Origin: Aptenodytes patagonicus
Lineage: Eukaryota > Chordata > Aves > Sphenisciformes > Spheniscidae
Assembly: GCF_965638725.1 (NCBI RefSeq)
Contig: NC_134981.1
Coordinates: 42,994,849 to 43,058,848, forward strand
Direction of reading: 5' to 3'
DNA: 64,000 nucleotides
Part shown: piece by piece, positions 30,913 to 42,656 of the stretch
How the letters are laid out: every line of letters begins with the position of its first letter
How positions within the stretch are numbered: position 1 is the stretch's first letter
Notes under the pieces: model-generated
Told to the model about the DNA's origin: nothing
The model's database searches: none
What the model saw: only the letters and a program-made list of their open reading frames with translations
Program-made: the position numbers and the translations under genes

Positions 30913-31491
30913 ATGTTGGTTTCTCTGTCCTCGATATTGATTTGTATAATCTGCATTGCGCTCTTTTTCCTGCTGTACATGTTAAAGATTGGTGTTGGGT
31001 TTTGCAGTTTGCTGTGGTCTGCAGTGAATAGTAATGTCTCGCTTGTGAGGTTTGTTTTTAGAACATTGACCTTGACGTTAGTGTGGTATGTAAACTTCGC
31101 AATGAAGCCGTTACTGTACCACGGAGACCATTTCGTGGAGACAACTAGCAATTACAGTAACTTTTCTGAGAGTTTTTTTACGGAGGAAATACAGAATGGC
31201 AGTGTCACTACCTTCTTCTATGATGTTTCCTCCTTCATTACAGTAACTTTTCAGTATTTTGAACATCCTTGGGCAGTTAAGATACTTCTATTAATACTTC
31301 TTGGGAATATTGTTTCGGTTTTGTCTAAAGTTGGTAAGCAATTTAAGAATATCATCCAGAGATCTGCCCCAAGGCTGAATAATTATGAGTGGCAGGGTGT
31401 GTGGGACAAGATGGGCAAGTACCTAGGCCAATGGGCACCCCCAGTGTTTTGGAACTTCACCCCGAGCAAGTGCAGAATCCTGAAGAGTTAG
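30913..31491 (+). CDS. Leader ORF: predicted multi-pass membrane protein (192 aa)
   Basis: This frame lies between primer site and gag and overlaps the gag start. Hydrophobic segments cover about residues 3-25, 45-60 and 118-137. N-glycosylation sites (NYS, NFS) lie between. The C-terminal 40 residues are basic and not hydrophobic. I recognise no family. The place recalls glycosylated gag leaders of gammaretroviruses, but the frame differs from gag and no similarity is claimed. The frame is intact in a recent provirus, so it may be a real viral gene. Confidence 0.5.
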   Translation: MLVSLSSILICIICIALFFLLYMLKIGVGFCSLLWSAVNSNVSLVRFVFRTLTLTLVWYVNFAMKPLLYHGDHFVETTSNYSNFSESFFTEEIQNGSVTTFFYDVSSFITVTFQYFEHPWAVKILLLILLGNIVSVLSKVGKQFKNIIQRSAPRLNNYEWQGVWDKMGKYLGQWAPPVFWNFTPSKCRILKS

Positions 31492-31652
31492 TAGAATATT
31501 TGGACAAAGTATGCTGTCACCCTGGCAACTCCAGAGAGATGCAGATCATTGCAATGTGCTGGGGCCTGGCCCATGCCTACCGAGCCCTGTTCAACACCAT
31601 TAAGTACCCTCAAAGGGAAGAGAAGGTCTCTGGCTCTGACAGTAAAACGACA

Positions 31653-32240
31653 CGCACTGCGGCCACTCAGACCCGGGCAACGCGCCCTGCGGCCACTCCG
31701 ACCCCAGCGACATGCACTGCAGCTACTCAGACGCCGGCAACAGGCCCTGCGGCCACTCAAACCCGGGAAACACGCACTACGGCCACTCCAACCCTGGCGA
31801 CAGGCTCTGCGGCCACTCAGACCCCGGCGACATGCACTGCAGCCACTCAGACCCCGGCGACATGCACTGTGGTCACTCAGACCCCGGCGACATGCACTGC
31901 GGCCACTCCAACCCCGGTGACAGGCCCTGCGGCCACTCCAACCCTGGTAACATGCACTGCGGCCACTCCAACCCCGGTGACATGCACTGCGGCCACTCCA
32001 ACCCCGGCAACAGGCCCTGCGGCCACTTAGACTCCGGTGACATGCACTTGCACTGCGGCCACTCCAACCCCGGCGACATGCACTGCGGTCACTCCAACCC
32101 CGGCAACAGGCCCTGCGGCCACTCAGACTCCGGTGACATGCACTTGCACTGCGGCCACTCCAACCCCGGTGACATGCACTGCGACCACTCCAAACCCGGC
32201 GACATGCACTGCGACCACTCCAACCCCGGCAACAGGCCCT
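31653..32240 (+). repeat. 30-bp tandem array inside gag, about 19 units
   Basis: The unit is close to TGCACTGCGGCCACTCCAACCCCGGCGACA in two 15-base halves, TGCACTGCGGCCACT and CCAACCCCGGCGACA. Two units carry an extra CACTTG. Because 30 is a multiple of three, all frames stay open: the gag frame gives a Thr/Pro/Ala-rich decapeptide and another gives GDMHCGHSNP. Units differ at few positions, which suggests recent expansion. Confidence 0.92.
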
Positions 32241-33448
32241 GTGGCTGAACCAAAGAACCAGCCTGTGCCGGTATCAGTCGCCCCTGTACACAAGAAGAAA
32301 TTTTGGAAGCGGAAGTCGGCTCGTTTAGTAAGGGAGGAAGAAGCTTCTTCTAAAAGGGAACCGGAGGAAGAACTGTACGAGTACCCTGGAGAAGGGCCAT
32401 CACGAGAACGGGAGGAGGAGAGCCGGACGCTGACCGGGGAGGAGGAAGAGGAAGAACTCATAAACGAGGCAGTGACCACCCGATCTCTATCCCTGAGTGA
32501 GCTGCGAGATATACGAAAAGATTTCAGCCGTCGTCCAGGCGAGCATATTGTCACCTGGCTGCTCCGATGCTGGGATAATGGGGCCAGTAGCCTGGAATTA
32601 GAGGGTAGGGAAGCCAAGCAGCTGGGATCCCTTTCTAGGGAAGGGGGCATTGACAAAGCAATTGGAAAAGGGACACGTATCCTCAGCCTTTGGAGGCAAC
32701 TCTTGTCAAGCGTGAAGGAAAGGTATCCCTTTAAGGAAGATGTCATATGTCGCCCAAGCAAGTGGGCCACCATGGAGGAGGGTATCCAGTTTCTGAGAGA
32801 ATTAGCTGTGCTGGAGGTGATTTATGATGACCTGAACAATGAACAACTATCCAAAGATCCAGACGAAGTCAGGTGCACACGACCCATGTGGTGGAAGTTT
32901 TTAAGGAGTGCACCATCGTCATACGCCAATTCATTGGCAGTGATAACCTGGAAAGATGGAGAGGAACAGTGGATGAATTGGCTAGTCAACTCCGGCAATA
33001 CGAGGAAAGTCTTTCTTCCTCCCTCGTCTCGGCTGTGGAGAAACTGTCCGAAAAACTGTCCCGGGAGATCCAGCAACTCAGAGAGGATAGGTCCTACTCC
33101 TCACCTGTACGGACCAGTATCTCGGCTATTAGAAGTAAGCGTTCTTTTGCTCAAGAGAGAGAATATAAAGGGTACACACCACGGGGCACCCTATGGTTTT
33201 ACCTGCGTGACCACGGAGAGGACATGAGGAAGTGGGATGGGAAACCTACTGCAGCCCTAGGGGCACGGGTACGTGAATTGCAAGGGAAAACAATCACAGA
33301 AAGAGGTTCTTCCAGGAAAATTGCTGCTCCAGTTTCCAGCGGGCAGTTCCCCAGAGAGAGTAGAAGGGCTGATCTTACTCTTGATCTTAATGAAGAAACT
33401 TCTGACTCGTACGTACAAGAAATGAGAAATGAGTACTGTGATGAGGAC

Positions 33449-33451
33449 TAG
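33449..33451 (+). promoter_or_regulatory. In-frame TAG between gag and pro-pol (possible readthrough site)
   Basis: The gag end frame and the pro-pol frame are the same, with only this TAG between them and 54 further open bases before the first pol ATG. The codon is followed by AGGGGCCC. Gammaretroviruses make Gag-Pol by readthrough of such a UAG. Confidence 0.45.
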
Positions 33452-34781
33452 AGGGGCCCTGCCTCCAGCCAGGGGGAGGAAAGGGACAACCGGGTTTACT
33501 GGACTGTGTGGATTCGGTGGCCTGGCACATCAGACCCACAGAAGGCTCTGGTAGACACCGGTGCACAGTGTACCCTAATGCCATCAAGCTATATAGGGGC
33601 AGAACCCATCTGTATTTCTGGGGTGACGGGGGGATCCCAACAGCTAACTGTATTGGAATCCGAAGTGAGTCTAACTGGGAATGGGTGGCAGAAGCACCCC
33701 ATTGTGACTGGCCCAGACGCTCCGTGCATCCTTGGCATAGACTACCTCAGGAGAGGGTATTTCAAGGACCCAAAAGGGTACCGGTGGGCTTTTGGTATAG
33801 CTGCCTTGGAGACGGAGGAAATTAAACAGCTGTCCACCTTGCCTGGTCTCTCGGAGGACCCCTCTGTTGTGGGGTTGCTGAAGGTCGAAGACCAACAGGT
33901 GCCAATCGCCACCACCACGGTGCACCGGCGGCAATATCGCACCAACCGAGACTCCCTGATTCCCATTCATGAGCTGATTCGTCGACTGGAGAGCCAAGGA
34001 GTGATCAGCAAGACCCGCTCACCCTTTAACAGTCCCATGTTGCCAGTGCGGAAGTCTAATGGAGAGTGGAGACTAACAGTAGACTACTGTGGCCTGAATG
34101 AAGTCACGCCACCGCTGAGTGCTGCTGTGCCAGACATGCTAGAACTTCAATACGAACTGGAGTCAAAGGCAGCCAAGTGGTATGCCACAGTTGATATTGC
34201 TAATGCATTTTTCTCAATCCCTTTGGCAGCGGAGTGCAGGCCACAGTTTGCTTTCACTTGGAGGGGCGTCCAGTACACCTGGAACCGACTGCCCCAGGGG
34301 TGGAAACACAGCCCTACCATTTGCCATGGACTAATCCAGACTGCACTAGAACAGGGTGGAGCTCCAGAACACCTGCAATACATTGATGACATCATCGTGT
34401 GGGGCAACACAGCAGGAGAAGTTTTTGAAAAAGGGAAGGAAATAGTCCAAATCCTGCTGAAGGCCGGTTTTGCCATAAAACAAAGTAAGGTCAAGGGACC
34501 TGCACAGGAGATCCAGTTTTTAGGAATAAAATGGCAAGATGGACGTCGTCAGATCCCAATGGATGTGATCAACAAAATAACAGCCATGTCTCCACCAACT
34601 AGCAAAAAGGAAACACAAGCTTTCTTAGGCGTCGTGGGTTTTTGGAGAATGCACATTCCAAATTACAGTCTGATTGTAAACCCTCTCTATCAAGTGACCC
34701 GAAAGAAGAACGATTTCAAATGGGGCCCTGAGCAACGACAAGCTTTTGAACAAATTAAACGGGAGATAGTTCATGCAGTAG
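33452..34781 (+). CDS. pol: pro-pol part 1: protease and reverse transcriptase
   Basis: The frame encodes aspartic protease (ALVDTGAQCTLMPS near 33548), then reverse transcriptase with SPFNSPMLPVRK, VDIANAFFSIPL, RLPQGWKHSPTICHG and YIDDIIVW (near 34378), and the thumb motif AFLGVVGFWRMHIPNYS. The frame is cut at 34782-34787 by a 2-kb element and resumes after 36839. Confidence 0.88.
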
Positions 34782-34787
34782 CCCTGG

Positions 34788-34875
34788 TGTGGAGGATGAC
34801 CATACTCATCTTGAGATCCATCATTACTCCGGATTCGCACTCCCGCTCCGCCGTCGAAACTGGGAAACTCCGACA
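34788..34875 (+). repeat. 5' LTR, 88 bp
   Basis: It starts TGTGGAGGATGACCA and ends GAAACTCCGACA, with imperfect terminal inverted repeats (TGT-GGAG against CTCCGACA). No TATA box or AATAAA is visible. Confidence 0.88.
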
Positions 34876-34877
34876 TC

Positions 34878-34895
34878 TGGTAGCAGAGGATGGTT
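34878..34895 (+). promoter_or_regulatory. Primer-binding site, initiator tRNA-Met
   Basis: TGGTAGCAGAGGATGGTT begins two bases after the LTR. From memory it matches the complement of the last 18 bases of eukaryotic initiator tRNA-Met completely. Confidence 0.88.
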
Positions 34896-35039
34896 AGACG
34901 TGCGTCTTCGAGACTGCGGTAAGAGCAGTGAGAGAAAGGGGACGGGAAACTAGCGACTGGGAGTTGTACTATCCTGTGATCGGAGGGGATAGATACGGAG
35001 CAGCCTGATCAACTGCCTCCCAGCGGGATAGCTGCCAGC

Positions 35040-35393
35040 ATGGAATTAGAGGCAGCAGCAATGTTGCTTGCGAGTATCCTCTCCAAGAGAGGGATAGAAG
35101 CAACGGTAAAACAACTTTGTAAGTTGATTAAATTAGGACAGCGTTCGGGTCATTTTAAGGACACCCATACGATTTTTTCCGTGCTCGAATGGAAAGAATT
35201 AGGAATAACTATGTGGGAACAGACTATTAAGGGAGACGAAAAGACGGAAAAGGAGATCAAAGCAGTACGAGAGCTGTGGAGATCCGTCTTAGAGACTCTG
35301 AAAGCCATGAAGGCGGAGAGGGAGGTGGCGTGTGCTGCCGCTCAGATGCTGGCCCCGCAGCCTCCGCCTGAAAAGCCAAAGAGCACAGTCTAG
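35040..35393 (+). CDS. gag: gag N-terminal (matrix-like) frame of the 88-bp-LTR element
   Basis: A 117-codon frame starts MELEAAAMLLASILSKRG and is mostly helical and charged. The pattern around VLEWKELGITMWEQTIKG fits a retroviral matrix domain. It ends in a proline-rich tail. Placement right after the leader supports a gag start. The next gag-like frame overlaps it in a different phase. Confidence 0.6.
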   Translation: MELEAAAMLLASILSKRGIEATVKQLCKLIKLGQRSGHFKDTHTIFSVLEWKELGITMWEQTIKGDEKTEKEIKAVRELWRSVLETLKAMKAEREVACAAAQMLAPQPPPEKPKSTV

Positions 35394-36096
35394 ACTCTCA
35401 CGGTTTTTTGGGCTGTCGGCGGTAAGAGGAATGTCGGGAAGTCCATTTAAAACTGTACAGGAGCTCAAGGACAGCGTTGAGTGTCGCTCCGGTTTGTCCG
35501 ACCCGGCTAAAACATGTCCCCCGGGTCTCCCGGCTACGACCCATTGTTCTAAGAGTCCGGAAGTTGCCGGTGGGGAGGCTCACCAGGCAACTGAGGCGGT
35601 CGCGGAAAAGCGACGACCCGGGGAGGAGGAGCGGCTGGTTCCGTTAACCCCTCCCTGGCCAACAGCCCCGCCTCTGGAAGTCTCTTCAGGTGCGTCTACT
35701 CCACCACAGGGTGGCAGCAAAGAACAGAGTATGGCTGAGACTAATGAGCTCCTGAAGAAGGTGGTGCAACAGTTACAGGACTTAACAATTACAGCCCAGA
35801 GGGGAGGTATGGAACACCTGTCCGGGGCGTCAGGGGGATCCCTACCCCCTTGCCTCCCTGGGCCACCAGCGGCGGTTCAGCCCAGACGCTGGAGCGAAGT
35901 GGCTAGAGACGCTATTTTGGATGGACAATGGCAAGCGGCATCTGACCTTGGAGCAGGCACCTTTCCTGTGCTACAAGAGAATAATGGACATAAGTGGGCA
36001 CCTCAGGATTGGAAAATTTTGCAGCAAGCTAAGAACACTGTGTCTCAAAAAAAAAAAAAAAAAAAAAAAGAGAGAAAAAAAAGGAAAAAAAAATAG
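35332..36096 (+). pseudogene. gag continuation (proline-rich part to capsid start), ending in an A tract
   Basis: This frame is proline-rich and then shows a typical capsid start (FPVLQENNGHKWAPQDWKIL). It runs directly into an A-rich tract of about 90 bases (36047-36135), which it translates as polylysine. The rest of gag, all of pro and pol and most of env are missing. The frame therefore cannot make functional gag. Confidence 0.55.
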
Positions 36097-36401
36097 GGAA
36101 AAAAAAAGAGAGAAAAAAAAGTAAAAAAAAAAAAAGTTGTTTAGAGTGCCTACGGTGTGTACCGTGAGTATTGTGTCAGTGTTACTGTTTTGATAAGAAG
36201 TGGTGGGCCCGGTGCACATGCGCACAAAGGTGGTGTGAAACCTGCTATCTGAAAGAAATAGTGCTGTATAGAATATTAATAACCACTGGACACGAAATAG
36301 TTAATACGCCTGTTTTCGCTGAGAGTAGCCATAAGTGCATTAGCTCAGTCCACGAAAACGCCAAATTGATTATTGTTAATAAAAAAAAAAAAAAAAAAAA
36401 A
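36047..36401 (+). repeat. Internal A-rich tracts
   Basis: Purine tract of mostly A at 36047-36135 and pure A run at about 36380-36401, separated by about 245 bases of non-coding sequence. They mark the join between the gag and env parts. Confidence 0.75.
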
Positions 36402-36551
36402 AGGGGGGGCGGGGAAGGCAATTCGCCTAGAAGGGAAAATGTTGAGCCAGGCAGATGTGATCGTAATTGGGCTAATCTTAATAATCCCAGGGTCGACAAC
36501 TATATATCGCATTAACCCTACGCCAAGAAGATTCAACAAGATCAGGGGTTA

Positions 36552-36833
36552 TTGAGTACCTGGCTTAAGAATATATTTGGGGAACTGCCATCTTGGATAA
36601 TAAGTTTAATAGAAAAAAGCTTACGCATTTTAATTGTTATATTAGTAATAAGTATATGCTCTTGTATAATTTTTAGCTGTGTGAAGAAAGCAATTATGAA
36701 AATTGTTAATCAAGTCTGGGTTGCTCAAAAACAAAAAGGGGGAATTGTGGAGGATGACCATAATCATATTGAGATCCATCATTACTCCGGAATTGCACTC
36801 CCGCTCCGCCGTCGAAACTGGGAAACTCCGACA
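36552..36833 (+). CDS. env: env transmembrane C-terminal remnant
   Basis: The open frame has an amphipathic start (STWLKNIFGELPSWI), a strong membrane segment (ILIVILVISICSCIIFSCV) and a short basic tail. It continues through the polypurine tract into the 3' LTR, as env does in the class II ERV at 1-6553. All of the surface subunit is missing. Confidence 0.65.
36746..36833 (+). repeat. 3' LTR, 88 bp
   Basis: It differs from the 5' LTR at four of 88 positions. It ends ACTCCGACA and is followed by the CCCTGG duplication. Confidence 0.88.
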
Positions 36834-36839
36834 CCCTGG

Positions 36840-38683
36840 GGCCAGTCCGGGCAGGGCAAGATGTAAAAAATGTGCACTACACTGCAGCCGGGGAGAATGG
36901 CCCTATCTGGAACCTCTGGCAGAAAGCACCAGGGGAGACTCGAGGTCGACCCCTAGGGTTTTGGAGTCGGGGATACAGAGGATCCGAGGCCCGCTATACT
37001 CCAACTGAAAAAGAGATATTGGCAGCCTATGAAGGGGTTCGAGCTGCTTCGGAAGTGATCGGCACTGAAGCACAGCTCCTCCTGGCACCCCGACTGCCGG
37101 TGCTAGGCTGGATGTTCAGAGGGAGGGTCCCCTGTACACATCATGCAACTGATGCTACGTGGAGTATGTGGGTCGCACTGATCACACAACGGGCTCGAAT
37201 AGGAAACCCCAGTCGCCCAGGGATCCTGGAAGTGATCATGGATTGGCCAGAGGGCAAAGATTTTGGAATATTGCCAGAGGAGGAGGTAACGCGTGCTGAA
37301 GAGGCCCCAATGTATAATGAACTACCAGAAAATGAGAAGCAATATGCCCTGTTCACTGATGGGTCCTGTCGTCTTGTGGGAAAGCATCGGAGGTGGAAAA
37401 CTGCTGTATGGAGTCCTATGCGACAAGTTGTAGAAACTGCTGAAGGAGAAGGTGAATCGAGCCAATTTGCAGAAGTAAAGGCCATCCAGCTGGCTTTAGA
37501 CATTGCTGACCGAGAAAAGTGGCCAGTGCTCTGTCTCTGTACTGACTCATGGATGGTGGCAAATGCCCTGTGGGGGTGGTTGCAGCAATGGAAGCAGAGC
37601 AACTGGCAGCGCAGAGGCAAACCCATCTGGGCTGCCGCATTGTGGCAAGATATTGCTGCCCGGGTGGAGAACCTGGTTGTAAAAGTCCGTCACGTAGATG
37701 CTCACGTACCCAAGAGTCGGGCCACTGAAGAACATCAAAACAACCAGCAGGTGGATCAGGCTGCTAAGATTGAAGTGGCTCAGGTGGATCTGGACTGGCA
37801 ACATAAGGGTGAATTATTTCTAGCTCGGTGGGCCCATGACACCTCAGGCCACCAAGGAAGAGATGCAACATATAGATGGGCTCGTGATCGAGGGGTGGAC
37901 TTGACCATGGACACTATAGCCCAGGTTATCCATGAATGCGAAACATGCGCTGAAATCAAGCAAGCCAAGCGGTTAAAGCCTTTTTGGTATGGAGGACGAT
38001 GGTTGAAATATCAATATGGGGAGGCCTGGCAGATCGATTATATCACACTCCCACAAACCCGCCAAGGCAAGCGCCACGTGCTTACAATGGTGGCGGCAAC
38101 CACCGGATGGCTGGAAACATATTCCGTGCCCCATGCCACTGCCCGGAACACTCTCCTGGGCCTTGAAAAGCAAGTCCTATGGCGACATGGCACCCCAGAA
38201 AGAATTGAGTCAGACAACGGGACTCATTTCTGAAACAACCTCATGGACACCTGGGCCAAAGAGCACGGCATCGAGTGGGTGTATCACATCCCCTATCATG
38301 CACCAGCCTCCGGGAAAATCGAACGATACAATGGACTGTTAAAGACTACGCTGAGAGCAATGGGTGGCGGGACGTTCAAACATTGGGATAAGCATTTAGC
38401 AAAGGCCACCTGGTTAGTCAACACTCGGGGATCTGCCAATCGAGCAGGCCCTGCCCAGTCAGAACTTTTACGTACTGTAGATGGGAATAAAGTCCCTGTA
38501 GTGCCCATAAAAAATATGCTGGGGAAGACAGTCTGGGTTATTCCTGCCTCGGGCAAAGGCAAACCCATCCGTGGGATTGCTTTTGCTCAAGGACCTGGGT
38601 GCACTTGGTGGATAATGCGGAAGGATGGGGAAGTCCGATGTGTACCTCAAGGGGATTTGATTTTGGGTGAGAATAGCCAATGA
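36840..38683 (+). pseudogene. pol: pro-pol part 2: RNase H and integrase, one nonsense codon
   Basis: After the inserted element, pol resumes with the connection domain, RNase H (ALFTDGSCRLVG near 37350, CTDSWMVANA near 37540) and integrase. Integrase shows HDTSGHQG...CETC, WQIDYITLP near 38030, SDNGTHF near 38210 and GKIERYNG near 38315. A TGA at 38231-38233 interrupts it right after SDNGTHF; the frame is otherwise open to 38683. No env follows. Confidence 0.85.
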
Positions 38684-39135
38684 TCTGAATTATGTGATGT
38701 TAAGTACTAATTATAGTTATAATAGTTATACTAATAATACACAGATATACTAATCATACTAATAATATTATATGCCCTACTAATGTTATTACAATAAGAA
38801 TCACCCAGACTAATGAAGAATAACTTCAGTGAAACCAAGCAAAGCACAGTGATGATGGTACCAGAACTGACTTCAACATGGAACAATCCAACACCACATA
38901 CCATCTCCATTTTTCCTGCCCTGAAAGATTATTATGACAGATGGAGCCCGAAGTCATGGACTAAATGAACTCACCGAACATTTTAGAGGCATGGCCCACA
39001 GACGAAGGGAATGATATCTCTGTGTGTGTGTGTATATATATATATATAAAAAAAGGGGGTGGTGATTAATGAAAATGTACTGGAAAATATGAGACTTGAG
39101 CATGACGCAGATGGTATAGAATAAGGGGTGGATAT
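38684..39135 (+). other. Non-coding 3' internal part of the ERVL-like provirus
   Basis: AT-rich sequence with a (TG)n(TA)n run near 39021-39048 and a purine-rich tract (AGAATAAGGGGTGGA) just before the LTR. It matches 6554-6903. Confidence 0.8.
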
Positions 39136-39675
39136 TGTCCTGGTTTCGGCAGGGATAGAGTTAATTTCCTTCCTAGTAGCTGGTACAGTGTTTTGGATTT
39201 AGGATGAGAACAAAGTTGATAACGCACCGATGTTTTAGTTGTTGCTAGGTAATGCTTACACTAGCCAAGGACTTTTCAGCTTCCCATGCTCTACCGACTG
39301 AGAAGGCTGGAGGTGCACAAGAAGCTGGGAGGGGGCACAGCCAAACTGGCCAAAGGGACATTCCATACCATGTGACGTCATGCTCAGTACATAAACTGGG
39401 GAAAGCTGGCCGAGGGGGCCGCTGCTCGGGGACTGGCTGGGCATCGGTCGGCGGGTGGTGAGCAATTGTACTGTGCATCACTTGTTTTGTGTATTATTAT
39501 TATTATCATATTATTATTATCATTTTATTTCAATTATTAAACTGTTTTTATCTCAACCCACGAGTTTTTTTTCTAACTTGTGCTCTTCCAATTCTCTCCC
39601 CCATCCCACCGGGTGGGGGGGAGTGAGCGAGCGGCTGCGTGGTGCTCAGTTGCCGACTGAAATTAAACCACGACA
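39136..39675 (+). repeat. 3' LTR of the ERVL-like provirus
   Basis: 540 bases, TGTCCTGG to CCACGACA, followed by the AAGGT duplication. Confidence 0.93.
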
Positions 39676-39923
39676 AAGGTGCACTTAGCATACTAAGATG
39701 TAGTTATAAACCCAAAACATTCAGCTTACACCTGAAAGATATCTGCCACCTACCATATTGTTTTGAAGCCCTCCTCTAGCTCAACCAACTCTACCTAACA
39801 ACAATCAAAATCTACTACATCTGTTGCAAAAATTCCCTTCCCTAACTATTGTATCAACCAGTCTTTATAGTATGAAAGTGTATTGACTTCGTTTATATAT
39901 ATATATTAGTTCACATTATACAC
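39676..39923 (+). pseudogene. NUMT part 2: end of 12S, tRNA-Val, start of 16S
   Basis: AAGGTGCACTTAG continues the 12S 3' end. A tRNA-Val-like sequence lies at about 39689-39765 (ACATTCAGCTTACACCTGAA), then the 16S beginning. Similarity fades before the LTR-like element at 39924. Confidence 0.8.
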
Positions 39924-40468
39924 TGTAATGTAATGAGGCAGTGGAATTTTACTGGAGACTTTGGTATTGTTCCTGCTTAAGTAAAACAAACTCAAGGCCA
40001 GCCCAGCCCTGGAAATAAGGACTTTGTGTCTTGGAAGCTTAGAGCTGTCCATGAAGGATAAAGAATACCCCTGGACAACCAAGTTAACGCCAGCTTCCTA
40101 GCCCCTCTAACATGTCTTTGAAACCCTCCCAGCATCATCTGGCGTCACAGATAAGTAACTCTAGCAAGACTGACTCCAGGGACTTCTGGATCAACAGACA
40201 AGCAGCAAGAATGCTGCAGAAATATAGTTGCTTTGCAAAGTTTTACTATGATTAGTAATTGGTAGTGTGGGTGTTAGTGATTAGTCAAATCTTGTTGTAC
40301 CTGAACCCTTGAAGGGTATAAGAACCCTGCGTAAAACCACATTCAGGGTGCCCCAATTTGTCTGGGATACCTCATGGGCATGAAGAAATATTTACCCTTG
40401 TAATTCTATACTTTGCGTCCTAGCCTCTCTCCTCGGTCAGCATGGGCCAGTTGTGAATTTTCATAACA
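39924..40468 (+). repeat. LTR-like element between NUMT parts
   Basis: It starts TGTAATGTAATG and ends TTTTCATAACA. GGTATAAGAACCC near 40315 resembles a TATA region of a class I LTR. No target duplication is visible, and most of 16S, tRNA-Leu and the ND1 start are missing across it. Confidence 0.5.

Positions 40469-42656
<2,188 letters not shown>

Larger units (their letters stand above)
31389..33451 (+). pseudogene. gag: gag of the ERVL-like provirus (frameshifted)
   Basis: Gag starts near 31389 with a helical segment (PEELVEYLDKVC, MCWGLAHAYRALFN). It passes through a decapeptide repeat array (31653-32240), where one repeat carries a TAG at 32028-32030. It resumes with an acidic EEEE-rich stretch and a conserved core (HIVTWLLRCWDNGA, RYPFKEDV, FLRELAVLEVIYDDL). 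Near 32940 the frame shifts; the rest (32873-33451) has a coiled-coil-like segment and GTLWFYLRDHGEDMRKW. It ends with TAG at 33449-33451, in frame with pro-pol. Confidence 0.8.
34788..36833 (+). mobile_element. Non-autonomous retroviral element with 88-bp LTRs and initiator-Met primer site
   Basis: Two 88-bp LTRs (34788-34875, 36746-36833) differ at four positions. CCCTGG flanks both ends (34782-34787, 36834-36839), the 6-base duplication usual for alpha- and betaretroviruses. Inside are a primer site for initiator tRNA-Met, the start of a gag gene, A-rich tracts, the C-terminal end of an env transmembrane subunit, and a polypurine tract (AAAAACAAAAAGGGGG near 36730). There is no protease or polymerase, so it must have moved with help from another virus. 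It lies inside the pol gene of the ERVL-like provirus. Confidence 0.9.
30274..39675 (+). mobile_element. Complete ERVL-like provirus inserted in the NUMT 12S gene
   Basis: Two closely similar LTRs (30274-30812 and 39136-39675) flank leader, gag and pro-pol; there is no env. AAGGT occurs on both sides (30269-30273 and 39676-39680), so the target duplication is intact. The primer site fits tRNA-Lys. Damage is limited to a gag frameshift, a nonsense codon in the gag repeats, one TGA in integrase, and a 2-kb insertion in pol. ERVL-like is assigned from the pol motifs and lack of env. Confidence 0.93.

Noticed and set aside
31653..32240. Possible CRISPR-like or satellite array
   Set aside because: Units are directly adjacent with no spacers and lie in the gag reading frame of a provirus. 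It is a coding minisatellite.
35921..36225. Lysine- and phenylalanine-rich frames over the A tracts
   Set aside because: They are translations of poly-A and its complement.
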